A DNA stretch of 64,000 bases, taken from the NCBI GenBank assembly GCA_002403155.1, contig DHHF01000008.1, positions 124,001 to 188,000 of the forward strand, in the 5' to 3' direction. This stretch comes from Sulfurovum sp. UBA4779. GTDB lineage: Bacteria > Campylobacterota > Campylobacteria > Campylobacterales > Sulfurovaceae. The notes under the pieces were generated by a model. It searched no databases, was not told the origin of the DNA, and was given only the letters and a program-made list of their open reading frames with translations. Shown here piece by piece: positions 17,101-26,058 of the stretch. The translations under genes were made by a program, and so were the position numbers. Within the stretch, counting starts at the first letter, position 1, and every line of letters begins with the position of its first letter.

Positions 17101-19794
17101 TTGAAAACAATTACGATTATCGATACTTTCGGTTTCTTTTTTCGATCTTACTTCGCACTTCCCCCTCTGCGCAATTCAGAAGGGTTCCCGACAGGGTTGT
17201 TGACGGGATTTGTTAATCTGATTGATTCGCTGCACAGGGAACACGCCACGGAATACTTGGTGTTTGCGCTGGACAGCAAAACAAAAACATTTAGAAGCGA
17301 CCTCTTCCCGGCATACAAAGCGCATCGCGAACCTCCGCCCGAAGATCTCCTCAGACAGCTTCCCGTAGCGATCGAATGGATAGAGCAAATGGGTTTTGCA
17401 AATTTGACAAGAGACGGTTTTGAAGCGGATGACGTCATCGCCACCGTTACAAAATTTGCCAAAGAAAAAGGCATGAAAGTCCGCATCGTGTCGCATGATA
17501 AAGATCTGTACCAGCTGATCGACGACGGCCGTGTCGTGATGGTTGATTCGGTAAAGAAAAAAGAGATTGATGAGGCAGGATGTATCGAAAAGTTCGGGGT
17601 CAATCCGCGTGATTTTGTCGATTTTCAGGCAATTTTGGGAGATTCTTCCGATAATATCCCCGGCGTCAAAGGCATAGGCCAAAAAGGCGCAAGCCAGCTG
17701 ATCAACCGATACCATACCCTTGAAGCCATTTATGCAGATATCGAAAATTGCGGCACGCCTCGCATTCAAAAGCTGCTTTTGGAAGGAAAAGAAAACGCCT
17801 TTTTATCCAGAGAGCTGGTAAGAATGCGGGCTGATGTTTTCGAAGAACTGGATTTGGAAAGTTTTGTTTTTGAAGACAGAAACTACCTTTCTTGTTTGGT
17901 TGACCGGTTTGAAACATATGAAATGAAACAGGCGATCAAAAAATCAGAGCTAAGAGAAGGCGAATTGGGGTGTCCGATTGAGATTCCTCAAAAAATGCAA
18001 TCTGCTTTGCGCTTTGAGCCTATCATACTCGACAGCAAAGAAAAGCTTGAGGCCATCATAGACGGGCTGGAAGAGGATGCCATCGTTGCCTTTGATACCG
18101 AGACTACGGGACTTGACACCAAAAATGCAAAAATGGTCGGATTTAGCTTTTGCATATCGAAAGAGAAGGCGTATTATGTGCCGGTCGGGCACAGCTATCT
18201 TGGGGTAGAACCGCAAGTGGCTCTCGAAGATGCCCTCAAAGCACTCAAAAGGCTTTTAGCGCATAAGACAGTGGGACAAAACCTAAAGTTTGATTTTTCT
18301 TTGCTTTATAACCGATACGGTTTTTCGCAGATCATGCCTTATGCAGATACGATGATTATGGCTTGGCTCAATAATCCTGAAGCCAAAGTCGGGCTGGATG
18401 CGTTGGCGGAGAGATTTTTTAACTATAAGATGAAACCTTTCACGGAAATGGTTAAAAAAGGAGAAGATTTTTCTTCCGTTCCTATCAAAGATGCTGCATT
18501 TTATGCTGCAGAAGATGCTTGGATGACCTATCTGCTCTATTTTGAGTTATCCAAACATATGAAAGCGGGCGGTTTGGCATTTTTGCTGGAAGAAGCCAAA
18601 AATGTCGAATACCCTTTTATTAACGTACTTGCACGGATGGAACGCGCAGGAATCAAGGTGGATATTGGGCATCTTTTAAAGCTTCAAAAGAGTTTGCGTT
18701 CGGATTTGGAATGTTTGACCGAAGAGATTTATGCATTGACGGGAAGCCAATTCAATATTAAATCGACCCAGCAGCTGGGCAACATTCTTTTTCAGAAGCT
18801 GGGGCTTAAAGGTGCTAAAATGACTAAGACGGGCTATAGCACCAATGAAAGCGTACTTCAGGCTCTCCGAGACGAACATCCGGTTATTTCAAAACTGCTT
18901 GCCTACCGCGAATACCAAAAAATGCTCTCTACCTATGTTGATCCGCTCTTAAAATTGGCACTCGGAGATGAACAGCATCGCATCTATACCTCTTTTTTGC
19001 AGACCGGCACAGCCACGGGACGACTCAGCTCCAAAGAGCCCAACTTGCAAAATATTCCGGTACGTTCTGAAGTTGGAAGGTCTGTACGTGAGGCTTTTAT
19101 TGCCAAAGAAGGATATAAGCTGGTAAGTATTGACTACTCTCAGATAGAGTTGCGCCTGCTTGCACACTTTTCCGGAGATAAAGCATTGAGCGATGCCTTT
19201 GCAAACCAAGAAGATATCCATCTAGCTACGGCAATCAGGCTGTTCGGAGAACAAGAAGCGCAGGCAAAACGCAATATTGCCAAGTCGGTAAACTTCGGTT
19301 TGCTTTACGGCATGGGACAGCGCAAACTTGCTGATGATATCGGTATCACTCCGGCTGAAGCAAAAGAGATTATACGGCAATATTTTGCTTCTTTCCCTAC
19401 GGTAAAAAGTTTTTTGGAAACGATACAAGAGGATGTGAAAGCCAGCGGATATGTTGAAACAATACTCAAAAGAAGAAGGCTGTTTGATTATGAAAATGCC
19501 AATGCCATGCAAAAGGCTGCATTTTTGCGAGAATCTGTCAATACGGTATTTCAAGGGTCTGCGGCTGATCTTATTAAGCTTTCGATGAACCGTATAGACA
19601 AAATGATCATTGAAGAAAAGATGAATGCATCGATGCTTTTGCAGATCCACGATGAACTTATCTTTGAGATCAAGGAAACTGAGGCGGATGCGCTTTCTAA
19701 GCGTTTTGCAGACGTGATGGAACACATTTTAAAACTCAACGTACCGCTGGCTTGTTCTATAAGCATAGGAGACAGCTGGGGGGAATTAAAATAG
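17101..19794 (+). CDS. polA: DNA polymerase I
   Basis: An 897-residue three-domain enzyme. Residues 1-280 form the 5'-nuclease domain (DGFEADDVIAT, SHDKDLYQL, GDSSDNIPGVKGIGQKGA). Residues 320-490 form the 3'-5' proofreading exonuclease, which looks intact because AFDTETTGLD and the later YAAEDAWMT are present. The family A polymerase follows with TGTATGRLSSKEPNLQNIPVR, SIDYSQIELRLLAH, KRNIAKSVNFGLLYGMGQ and LLQIHDELIFE. It fills gaps and removes RNA primers. The start is TTG. Confidence 0.96.
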   Translation: MKTITIIDTFGFFFRSYFALPPLRNSEGFPTGLLTGFVNLIDSLHREHATEYLVFALDSKTKTFRSDLFPAYKAHREPPPEDLLRQLPVAIEWIEQMGFANLTRDGFEADDVIATVTKFAKEKGMKVRIVSHDKDLYQLIDDGRVVMVDSVKKKEIDEAGCIEKFGVNPRDFVDFQAILGDSSDNIPGVKGIGQKGASQLINRYHTLEAIYADIENCGTPRIQKLLLEGKENAFLSRELVRMRADVFEELDLESFVFEDRNYLSCLVDRFETYEMKQAIKKSELREGELGCPIEIPQKMQSALRFEPIILDSKEKLEAIIDGLEEDAIVAFDTETTGLDTKNAKMVGFSFCISKEKAYYVPVGHSYLGVEPQVALEDALKALKRLLAHKTVGQNLKFDFSLLYNRYGFSQIMPYADTMIMAWLNNPEAKVGLDALAERFFNYKMKPFTEMVKKGEDFSSVPIKDAAFYAAEDAWMTYLLYFELSKHMKAGGLAFLLEEAKNVEYPFINVLARMERAGIKVDIGHLLKLQKSLRSDLECLTEEIYALTGSQFNIKSTQQLGNILFQKLGLKGAKMTKTGYSTNESVLQALRDEHPVISKLLAYREYQKMLSTYVDPLLKLALGDEQHRIYTSFLQTGTATGRLSSKEPNLQNIPVRSEVGRSVREAFIAKEGYKLVSIDYSQIELRLLAHFSGDKALSDAFANQEDIHLATAIRLFGEQEAQAKRNIAKSVNFGLLYGMGQRKLADDIGITPAEAKEIIRQYFASFPTVKSFLETIQEDVKASGYVETILKRRRLFDYENANAMQKAAFLRESVNTVFQGSAADLIKLSMNRIDKMIIEEKMNASMLLQIHDELIFEIKETEADALSKRFADVMEHILKLNVPLACSISIGDSWGELK

Positions 19795-19797
19795 TCT

Positions 19798-19860
19798 ATT
19801 TTTCCCTGATAGGGTAAAATCATTTATCTTAATAGACTGTTAATAAAGCTTAGCTATAAT
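19798..19860 (+). promoter_or_regulatory. polA terminator hairpin and ccsBA promoter
   Basis: Just after polA, a short hairpin CCCT-GAT-AGGG (19804-19814) is flanked by T and A runs, as in a weak bidirectional terminator. A perfect TATAAT at 19855-19860 lies 36 bases before the ccsBA start. Confidence 0.4.
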
Positions 19861-19895
19861 GCGAGCCCAATTCATTTATAAAAGGTTTAAAAGCA

Positions 19896-22800
19896 ATGAG
19901 GCATATTTTTTCAATGAAAATGGCTGTCGTAATGCTGTTTTCGTTTGGTTTTATCATCGGAGCGGCTACATTTATAGAAAATGATTATGGCACTCAAACG
20001 GTCAAAGCGTTGGTGTACAAAACAAAATGGTTTGAACTGTTTTTGGCTTATTTTACAACCATATTGGTATATAATATTATAAAATATAAAACCTATAAAA
20101 AAAATTTCCCGGTTTTTCTTTTTCACCTCTCTTTTTTTATTGTTGCCATCGGAGCGTTGTTGACGCGCTATATAGGGTACGAGGGCATTATGCATATCCG
20201 TGAAGGGCAAAGCGTCAACAGGATGGTTTCGGATGAAAAAATCCTTGAAGCCGCAGTCACCTATGAAGGCAAAAGCGTTTCGCTTGAAAAACCGCTTTAT
20301 TTTTCAACGATGACCAAAAATACCCTGGAGGAAGACCTTAGCATAGGGGATAAAAAGGTACATCTTTCGTTGGTAAACTATCTTCCTGTTGCGGAGCAGC
20401 AGATCGTCTCTGACCCGCAAGGGCAAACCGTTCTTGAGCTGAAAATTTCTGCGGGCGGAGAAGGGAAGATGCATTATTTCAGCAAAGGCGAAGTGAAAGA
20501 TTTTGGTTCTTTTTCTATCGGATATGAAGCTTCTTTGCAAAACGATAAACCGACATTTTTGATCACAGAGACAGAAAGCGGGCTGAAGATCAATGCGCCT
20601 TTTGCGATATCGTATCTTAAGATGGAGGACAAAAGTTCCGGTGAAATGGATACGGGGGATCATCATTTTGCCCAAGGAATGCTGTATCACTTTGAAAACA
20701 ACGCAATTGTTTTGACTTCGGTTCATAAGCAATCTAAGCTGCAGATAGGATCAAACAGCCTCAAGACACAACCCGGCAAGCCTGAATATATCGAATTGAA
20801 AGCAACCATAGGCGATCAAAGCAGACAAATCATCTGCAAGCCGATCAACGGCCAGCCGGGTGAAATCAATACGATAGAAATCGATGGGGTTCGCCTTGAT
20901 GTGCGTATCGGTGCGAAGATGATCGAGTTGCCGTTTTTTGTCAAGTTGGAAAAGTTTACTTTGGAGCGCTACCCCGGTTCTATGACTCCTGCTTCCTACG
21001 CAAGCGATGTCGTGCTGATAGATAAAGAAGAAGATCTCACCATGCCTTACAAAATATATATGAACCATGTCCTTGATCATAGAAATTACCGTTTTTTCCA
21101 ATCTTCTTACGATATGGATGAGAAAGGAACGATTCTTTCGGTGAACCATGATCCCGGCACCCCCCCTACGTATTTGGGATATTTGTTGATGATCGTGGGA
21201 ATGGTTTGGAGTTTGTTTGTATCAAACGGAAGGCTTCAAAAGTTGCTCAAGAATACACGCAAATTGCAAGGAACTGCAGTTTCAATTTTGCTGAGCTTGA
21301 TGATTTTTAATGCTGCAGATCTTCACGCTAAAGAGCCTGCAATCGATCACAATCTTCAAAAGGCAATCCTGTCATATGATGCTGATCATACAAAAAAAAT
21401 GGGAAAGCTTGCCGTACAGGACTATATGGGACGTATGAAGCCGCTGGATACCGTAGCGCATGAAATTGTGGCAAAAATTACAGGCAAAACCGAAATGTTC
21501 GGGTTAGAGCCTATGCAGATGCTTTTAGGGATGCTTACGCAGCCTGAAGTGTACCAAACTATACCGATGATAAAAATAGGACACAAAAAAATAGCATTAA
21601 CGCTTGGTCTGAGTGAAGATACAAAATTTGCTAAATTTTCTGATTTTTTCGGCAGAAAGGACAATAGCTATAAGATTTATGATGCCGTAACGGAAGCAAA
21701 CCGGAAAAGACCTTTAGATCAAAGCACCTACGATAAAGAACTTATCAAGATTGACGAAAGGGTAAACGTTTCGTATATGGTTTATCAAGGAACTATTTTA
21801 CGTATCTATCCTCAGGCAAACGATACAAACAACAAGTGGGTTTCACCGCTTGATGCTATCAAGACGTTTGAGCCCAAAACACGTGATTTGGTAAAATTAA
21901 GTATATCGGCTTACTTCCAATCGGTAAGCGAAGGATTGCGTACAGGCGATTGGGCAAATGCGGATTTGGCTCTCAAAGGGATAATGAAGTACCAAAAGAC
22001 TTACGGGTCAGCAGTGCTTCCTTCCCAGAAACATATTGATATGGAAATCGCATATAATAAACTCGGTTTATTTGGAAAATTGGTGCCTTTGTATCTTTTG
22101 ACAGGCGCAGTGATGCTGATTTTTGCGTTTATTCATGTGCTTAAGCCGGCATTTTCTATGAAATGGATAATGCGCGGAACATTGGGTATTTTAATTTTCG
22201 GTTTTATCGTACATGTGATCGGTTTAGGGATTCGCTGGTATATCGCAGGGCACGCGCCATGGTCAAATGCCTATGAATCTATCATATTTATCGCCGCTTC
22301 TACGGCATTGGCCGGAATTTTATTGGCCAGAAACTCTCCTTTTGCCTTGGGGGGGACGGCACTCTTGGCCGGAATTACAATGGGTGTGGCACATATGAGT
22401 TTTATCAACCCCGAAATCACCAATCTTGTGCCCGTCCTCAAATCTTATTGGCTCATGATCCACGTGGCAACCATTATTGCCGGTGATGGCTTTTTGGGGC
22501 TCGGTTCCATCCTCTCTTTGCTGGTGCTGATACTTTTTATTATGAGAGGGAAGAGCGGACATCAAAATATTGACCGTTCCATTAAAGAGTTGACCAATTT
22601 GTCAGAAATGGCATTGATCGTGGGGCTTTTTTTGCTTACGATGGGAAATTTTCTTGGCGGTGTTTGGGCAAATGAAAGCTGGGGCCGCTATTGGGGCTGG
22701 GATCCGAAAGAAACATGGGCAGCTGTAACCATTCTTGTGTATGCGGCAGTTCTGCACTTGAGATTTATCCCGGCATTTAAATCAATCTTTCTTTATAATG

Positions 22801-22994
22801 TCATTGCAACATGGGCGTATAGTACCGTATTGATGACTTACTTTGGGGTCAATTACTATCTTTCCGGATTGCATTCGTATGCGGCAGGTGATCCTGTGCC
22901 TGTTCCGGCATGGGTTTATTATGCCATAGCAGGATTGTTTGTGCTTACGCTATTGGCTTCAAAAAATAAAAATTTAGAAAACAAAGCCCTTTAA
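19896..22994 (+). CDS. ccsBA: Cytochrome c biogenesis fusion protein CcsBA
   Basis: A 1032-residue fusion of ResB/CcsB and CcsA for system II cytochrome c maturation: it exports heme and ligates it to CxxCH apoproteins in the periplasm. The N-terminal half has three to four transmembrane helices (about residues 7-25, 45-62, 72-88, 423-445) and a large periplasmic domain. The C-terminal half is a multi-helix CcsA with the tryptophan-rich heme-binding motif WGRYWGWDPKETWAAV and flanking histidines. The fused form is typical of epsilonproteobacteria. Several small c-type cytochromes in this window are likely clients. Confidence 0.94.
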   Translation: MRHIFSMKMAVVMLFSFGFIIGAATFIENDYGTQTVKALVYKTKWFELFLAYFTTILVYNIIKYKTYKKNFPVFLFHLSFFIVAIGALLTRYIGYEGIMHIREGQSVNRMVSDEKILEAAVTYEGKSVSLEKPLYFSTMTKNTLEEDLSIGDKKVHLSLVNYLPVAEQQIVSDPQGQTVLELKISAGGEGKMHYFSKGEVKDFGSFSIGYEASLQNDKPTFLITETESGLKINAPFAISYLKMEDKSSGEMDTGDHHFAQGMLYHFENNAIVLTSVHKQSKLQIGSNSLKTQPGKPEYIELKATIGDQSRQIICKPINGQPGEINTIEIDGVRLDVRIGAKMIELPFFVKLEKFTLERYPGSMTPASYASDVVLIDKEEDLTMPYKIYMNHVLDHRNYRFFQSSYDMDEKGTILSVNHDPGTPPTYLGYLLMIVGMVWSLFVSNGRLQKLLKNTRKLQGTAVSILLSLMIFNAADLHAKEPAIDHNLQKAILSYDADHTKKMGKLAVQDYMGRMKPLDTVAHEIVAKITGKTEMFGLEPMQMLLGMLTQPEVYQTIPMIKIGHKKIALTLGLSEDTKFAKFSDFFGRKDNSYKIYDAVTEANRKRPLDQSTYDKELIKIDERVNVSYMVYQGTILRIYPQANDTNNKWVSPLDAIKTFEPKTRDLVKLSISAYFQSVSEGLRTGDWANADLALKGIMKYQKTYGSAVLPSQKHIDMEIAYNKLGLFGKLVPLYLLTGAVMLIFAFIHVLKPAFSMKWIMRGTLGILIFGFIVHVIGLGIRWYIAGHAPWSNAYESIIFIAASTALAGILLARNSPFALGGTALLAGITMGVAHMSFINPEITNLVPVLKSYWLMIHVATIIAGDGFLGLGSILSLLVLILFIMRGKSGHQNIDRSIKELTNLSEMALIVGLFLLTMGNFLGGVWANESWGRYWGWDPKETWAAVTILVYAAVLHLRFIPAFKSIFLYNVIATWAYSTVLMTYFGVNYYLSGLHSYAAGDPVPVPAWVYYAIAGLFVLTLLASKNKNLENKAL

Positions 22995-23029
22995 AATAGT
23001 ACAATTTAAAAAAAGAAGGGGAGGGTAAA

Positions 23030-23434
23030 ATGTTACATGAATTTAAAAAATTTTTAATGCAGGGAAATGTCGTTGATATGGCGGTCGGATTTATTTTCGG
23101 CGGTGCATTTGCCACGGTAGTCAGATCGATGGTCGACAATGTGATTATGCCTCCGGTAGGGATGCTGATGGGAAAAGTAGATTTTTCTCAGTTGTTTATC
23201 GCGCTTGACGGCAAAGAGTATGCTACTTTGGAAGCCCTGGATAAATCCGGCGCCCCTGCTATCAAATACGGCATGTTCATCAATGATATGATCTCTTTTG
23301 TGATCTTGGGGTTTGTTGTTTTTATGTTTATAAAAACATACAATAAGCTGAAAGAACCAAAAGTACAAGAGGCGCCTCAAATCCCTGCTCAAGAAGTTTT
23401 GCTTACGGAAATAAGGGATCTTCTCAAAAAATAA
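23030..23434 (+). CDS. mscL: Large-conductance mechanosensitive channel
   Basis: A 134-residue MscL. The N-terminal amphipathic helix and first transmembrane helix (FKKFLMQGNVVDMAVGFIFG), the periplasmic loop, the second helix (FVILGFVVFMFIKTYN) and a charged C-terminal helix are all in the normal order and length. The homopentamer opens under membrane tension in hypo-osmotic shock. GGGAGGG precedes the ATG at 23030. It is convergent with the next gene. Confidence 0.95.
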   Translation: MLHEFKKFLMQGNVVDMAVGFIFGGAFATVVRSMVDNVIMPPVGMLMGKVDFSQLFIALDGKEYATLEALDKSGAPAIKYGMFINDMISFVILGFVVFMFIKTYNKLKEPKVQEAPQIPAQEVLLTEIRDLLKK

Positions 23435-23455
23435 TAGCCTCCCGGGCATTTAGGT

Positions 23456-23938
23456 TTATTGTTTAGGCAATATTTCTAAAAGCCCTGCTTTGACCTTGAC
23501 TACTACTTTTTTGACCTGTTTTGGGGTATCGTCTGTCATAAGAGCGGCCATATGGGCATCATGCGGATAGAGCATGATAAACGTCCCCGGAGTGATATCC
23601 GCACAGATTCCTCTGGACGATTTGCGTTCATACAGTTCGATATCTTTGGCTGCATCATAGAAAACTTCGATGCTCAGGTCTTCCCTGTTGGCACATTCAA
23701 AGCGTTCTGCCCCGTCTAAAACAGTTTGGATATCGACATAGTTACGGTGTGATTCGAGCAAGGATGTTTCAGGGGTACCGGTTGTGTAACACATGACGAT
23801 CGCAAAGATATCATCACCCTCTATGGCGTATCTGCCTTCGGCTGTTTGCGGTGTTAAAGATGCCAAAAATGCAAATGCTTTGTTCCAAGCAGGGCCGAAA
23901 GGGTAGAGATCTTTGTTTTCCAATCTATCAATAATCAT
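23456..23938 (-). CDS. YhcH/YjgK/YiaL family protein (DUF386)
   Basis: A 160-residue cupin-like protein. The segments RYAIEGDDIFAIVMCY, ESHRNYVDIQTVLDG and the metal-ligand region TPGTFIMLYPHDAHMAAL followed by KKVVVKVKAGLL are characteristic. Members act on sugar acids or are linked to glycan degradation (sialic acid anomerisation, biofilm), but here there is no sugar cluster, so the substrate is unknown. GGAAG precedes the ATG at 23938. The downstream ThiF-family gene is upstream on the same strand and may be cotranscribed. Confidence 0.8.
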   Translation of the reverse strand: MIIDRLENKDLYPFGPAWNKAFAFLASLTPQTAEGRYAIEGDDIFAIVMCYTTGTPETSLLESHRNYVDIQTVLDGAERFECANREDLSIEVFYDAAKDIELYERKSSRGICADITPGTFIMLYPHDAHMAALMTDDTPKQVKKVVVKVKAGLLEILPKQ

Positions 23939-23978
23939 GATACTTCCTTCTATTGACTGAGAATTTGAGGCTGTACGC

Positions 23979-24620
23979 TCATTGCATCCGGATAATTCTT
24001 TTAATGGCTTCTGAACAGATCGTCAGTCCAAACGTACCGGTCACGGCAACGCATGAGCCTTTACCTTTGCATTTGTCTTCTTCCGGAGAGAAAACAACGG
24101 TAAAATTTCTGTCAAATTTTGCCCGTTTGAGCTCATGGCGTACTTTTCGTGCAAGTGCATCGCCATGGGTTTTCCAGATGGAGCCAACTTCTATCTTGGA
24201 AGCCTCAAAACGATTGGCAGAGCCCAGGGACATAATGAGTTTTTTGTAGCATTTTTTGGCTATCTCAATCTTCACTTTAGTGGTGTCGGCTGCATCAATG
24301 ACAAGATCATACGGATCAAAGTCAAAAGATTCAACCCATGCCATATCCATTTTCTGCTGAATTGTCTCAATGCCGGGATACAGCTCTTTAAGATGTTTTG
24401 TTTTAAGTGTCCCGACGGCATCCGAGCCGATTTGTCTGTTTTGATTGGTAATGTCGTAGATATCATAATCTACAATGGTGATGAAACGAACACCGCTGCG
24501 ATAAAGACAATCAAGCACATAGCTTCCTACACCCCCTACACCCAGGATAAGAATTTTTGCTGTTTGAAGTTTTGCAAAATTTTTTTCTCCAAACAGCAAT
24601 CTGCAGCGTTCAAATCTCAT
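23979..24620 (-). CDS. tcdA: ThiF/MoeB/HesA-family adenylating enzyme, probably tRNA threonylcarbamoyladenosine dehydratase
   Basis: About 213 residues of the E1-like fold. An ATP-binding motif LILGVGGVGSYVLDCLYRSG is followed by the conserved Asp and Arg in IVDYDIYDITNQNRQIG, DLVIDAADTTKVKIEIA, and a late segment FSPEEDKCKGKGSCVAVTGTFGL. This pattern is that of TcdA (CsdL), which makes the cyclic form of t6A37 in tRNA using ATP. The ATG at 24620 gives an ATGA overlap with surE. A MoeB/ThiF sulfur carrier activator is the alternative, but no sulfur carrier gene is near. Confidence 0.75.
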   Translation of the reverse strand: MRFERCRLLFGEKNFAKLQTAKILILGVGGVGSYVLDCLYRSGVRFITIVDYDIYDITNQNRQIGSDAVGTLKTKHLKELYPGIETIQQKMDMAWVESFDFDPYDLVIDAADTTKVKIEIAKKCYKKLIMSLGSANRFEASKIEVGSIWKTHGDALARKVRHELKRAKFDRNFTVVFSPEEDKCKGKGSCVAVTGTFGLTICSEAIKRIIRMQ

Positions 24621-25396
24621 AGCCACTGCTCTAGCGTTTGAATATCATTATGGCTGGTCATATCCAAATGTACCGGGGTTATGGAGACATATCCCTGGTC
24701 GACCGCTTCAAAATCGGTGATATGGCCTTCTGTGATATGCCAGTCAAGCCTAGGCAATCCTATCCAGTAGTATTCATGTCCTCTTGGATTCCAGTGGACA
24801 TGCGCATCGTTGCCGTAAGCCCGTTTGCCTGCACGGGTGATTTTGAAGCCTTTGCACTCATCGGCCTGGATCGGCGGGATATTGATATTGAGAAACTTAC
24901 GCTCAGGGAGGGGAAACTTATCCTCAAAGATACGGCTGACGAGGGTTGCGATACTCTGCATGGCCAGATCGTAGCCCATATCGTCTACATTTTGGCATTT
25001 GTCTATGCAGACCTGTGAGACGGCGATGGCCGGAATTCCCTGAAGTACCGCCTCCATTGCAGCAGAGGCAGTTCCAGAATAGGTAATATCCTCTCCCATA
25101 TTGGCTCCTTTGTTGATCCCCGAGATGACAAGGTCGGGTTTGCTTCCCTCGGCGAAAAGCTTATTAAGTGCTAAAAACACACAGTCAGTGGGCGTACCGT
25201 CATCGAGTTTGAAAAAATCATCATCCAATTCGATGAAGCGCAGCGGGCGGGTAAGGGTCAGTGAGTGTCCGCAGGCAGATTTTTCTACGGTAGGCGCCAC
25301 CACAGTGATATTGCCCAGCGGCTTAAGTGCCTCCACCAATGCATGAAGCCCTTTTGATTCAAAACCGTCATCGTTTGTTATTAATATGTGTTTCAT
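24617..25396 (-). CDS. surE: 5'/3'-nucleotidase SurE
   Basis: A 259-residue metal-dependent nucleoside monophosphate phosphatase. The N-terminal [17 protein letters not shown] supplies the metal-binding Asp pair; [58 protein letters not shown]-like segment (here [13 protein letters not shown]) and the late [20 protein letters not shown] are standard. Length is normal. It dephosphorylates ribo- and deoxyribonucleotides, often in stress survival. It overlaps the downstream ThiF-family gene by ATGA and is divergent from greA. Confidence 0.95.
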   Translation of the reverse strand: [259 protein letters not shown]

Positions 25397-25458
25397 TCTG
25401 TACTCTGGTTTGGATTGGCAGGAGCCAACTTTTTGATATCTTGGAGTGTGCGCAACAC
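25393..25458 (-). CDS. Possible 21-residue leader peptide overlapping surE
   Basis: Between the minus-strand -10 box (25487-25492) and surE there is a GTG-started frame of 21 codons. Its TGA overlaps the surE ATG as ATGA, the same coupling used elsewhere in this operon. The peptide is VLRTLQDIKKLAPANPNQSTE-like in composition and not obviously random. No clear Shine-Dalgarno site precedes the GTG, so translation is uncertain. Confidence 0.25.
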   Translation of the reverse strand: MLRTLQDIKKLAPANPNQSTE

Positions 25459-25486
25459 TATAGATTTTTCATTGATTTCAATCGCT

Positions 25487-25508
25487 ATTATAGCCTTTTT
25501 GGTATAAT
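25487..25508. promoter_or_regulatory. Divergent surE/greA promoter pair
   Basis: On the minus strand a TATAAT (plus-strand ATTATA at 25487-25492) faces surE. On the plus strand an extended -10 box TGGTATAAT (hexamer 25503-25508) faces greA. The two -10 boxes are only ten bases apart, so polymerase binding for the two genes should be mutually exclusive. Confidence 0.5.
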
Positions 25509-25552
25509 ACTTTAAACAAACAGAAATCTATTATTTTATTAAAGGAAATATC

Positions 25553-26044
25553 GTGCAAAAAGAGCCGATGCTAAAAGAGACGTATGTGAAACTTTCCAAA
25601 GAGTTGGAGCATTTAAAAACAACAGAAAGAGCTGCAATCGCAAAAGCGATAGATGAAGCGCGCGAATTGGGAGATCTTAAGGAAAATGCGGAGTATCATG
25701 CCGCAAAAGAAAAGCAAGGATTGATGGAAGCACGTATTGCTGAATTGACAGATATCATAAGCAGAGCGCAGATAGTCGATCCTTCTGCGTTAGCGCATAA
25801 GCGTATCTGTTTTGGTTCGACAGTTGTTTTGACGGACCAAAAAAGCCAAGAAGAGGTTTGCTATACCATCGTAGGAGGACAGGAGTCCAATCCGCCCAAA
25901 GGGCTTATCTCCATCCAATCCCCTATGGCAAGAGCGCTGATAGGAAAAGAAGAGGGCGATGAAGTTCAATTGAATTTGCCGAGCGGCAAAAAAACGTATG
26001 AAATTGAAGAAGTGTTCTATAAAAAAATTGTACTTGGCGAGTAG
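25553..26044 (+). CDS. greA: Transcription elongation factor GreA
   Basis: A 163-residue factor that enters the RNA polymerase secondary channel and stimulates cleavage of backtracked RNA. The N-terminal coiled coil has the acidic tip in ARELGDLKENAEYHAAKEKQ, and the C-terminal FKBP-like domain has FGSTVVLTD, SIQSPMARALIGKEEGD. The start is GTG at 25553 (MQKEPM, as in other epsilonproteobacterial GreA proteins), preceded by AAAGGAAATATC. Divergent from surE, followed 14 bases later by argC. Confidence 0.95.
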   Translation: MQKEPMLKETYVKLSKELEHLKTTERAAIAKAIDEARELGDLKENAEYHAAKEKQGLMEARIAELTDIISRAQIVDPSALAHKRICFGSTVVLTDQKSQEEVCYTIVGGQESNPPKGLISIQSPMARALIGKEEGDEVQLNLPSGKKTYEIEEVFYKKIVLGE

Positions 26045-26058
26045 TAAAGGATAAAAAA

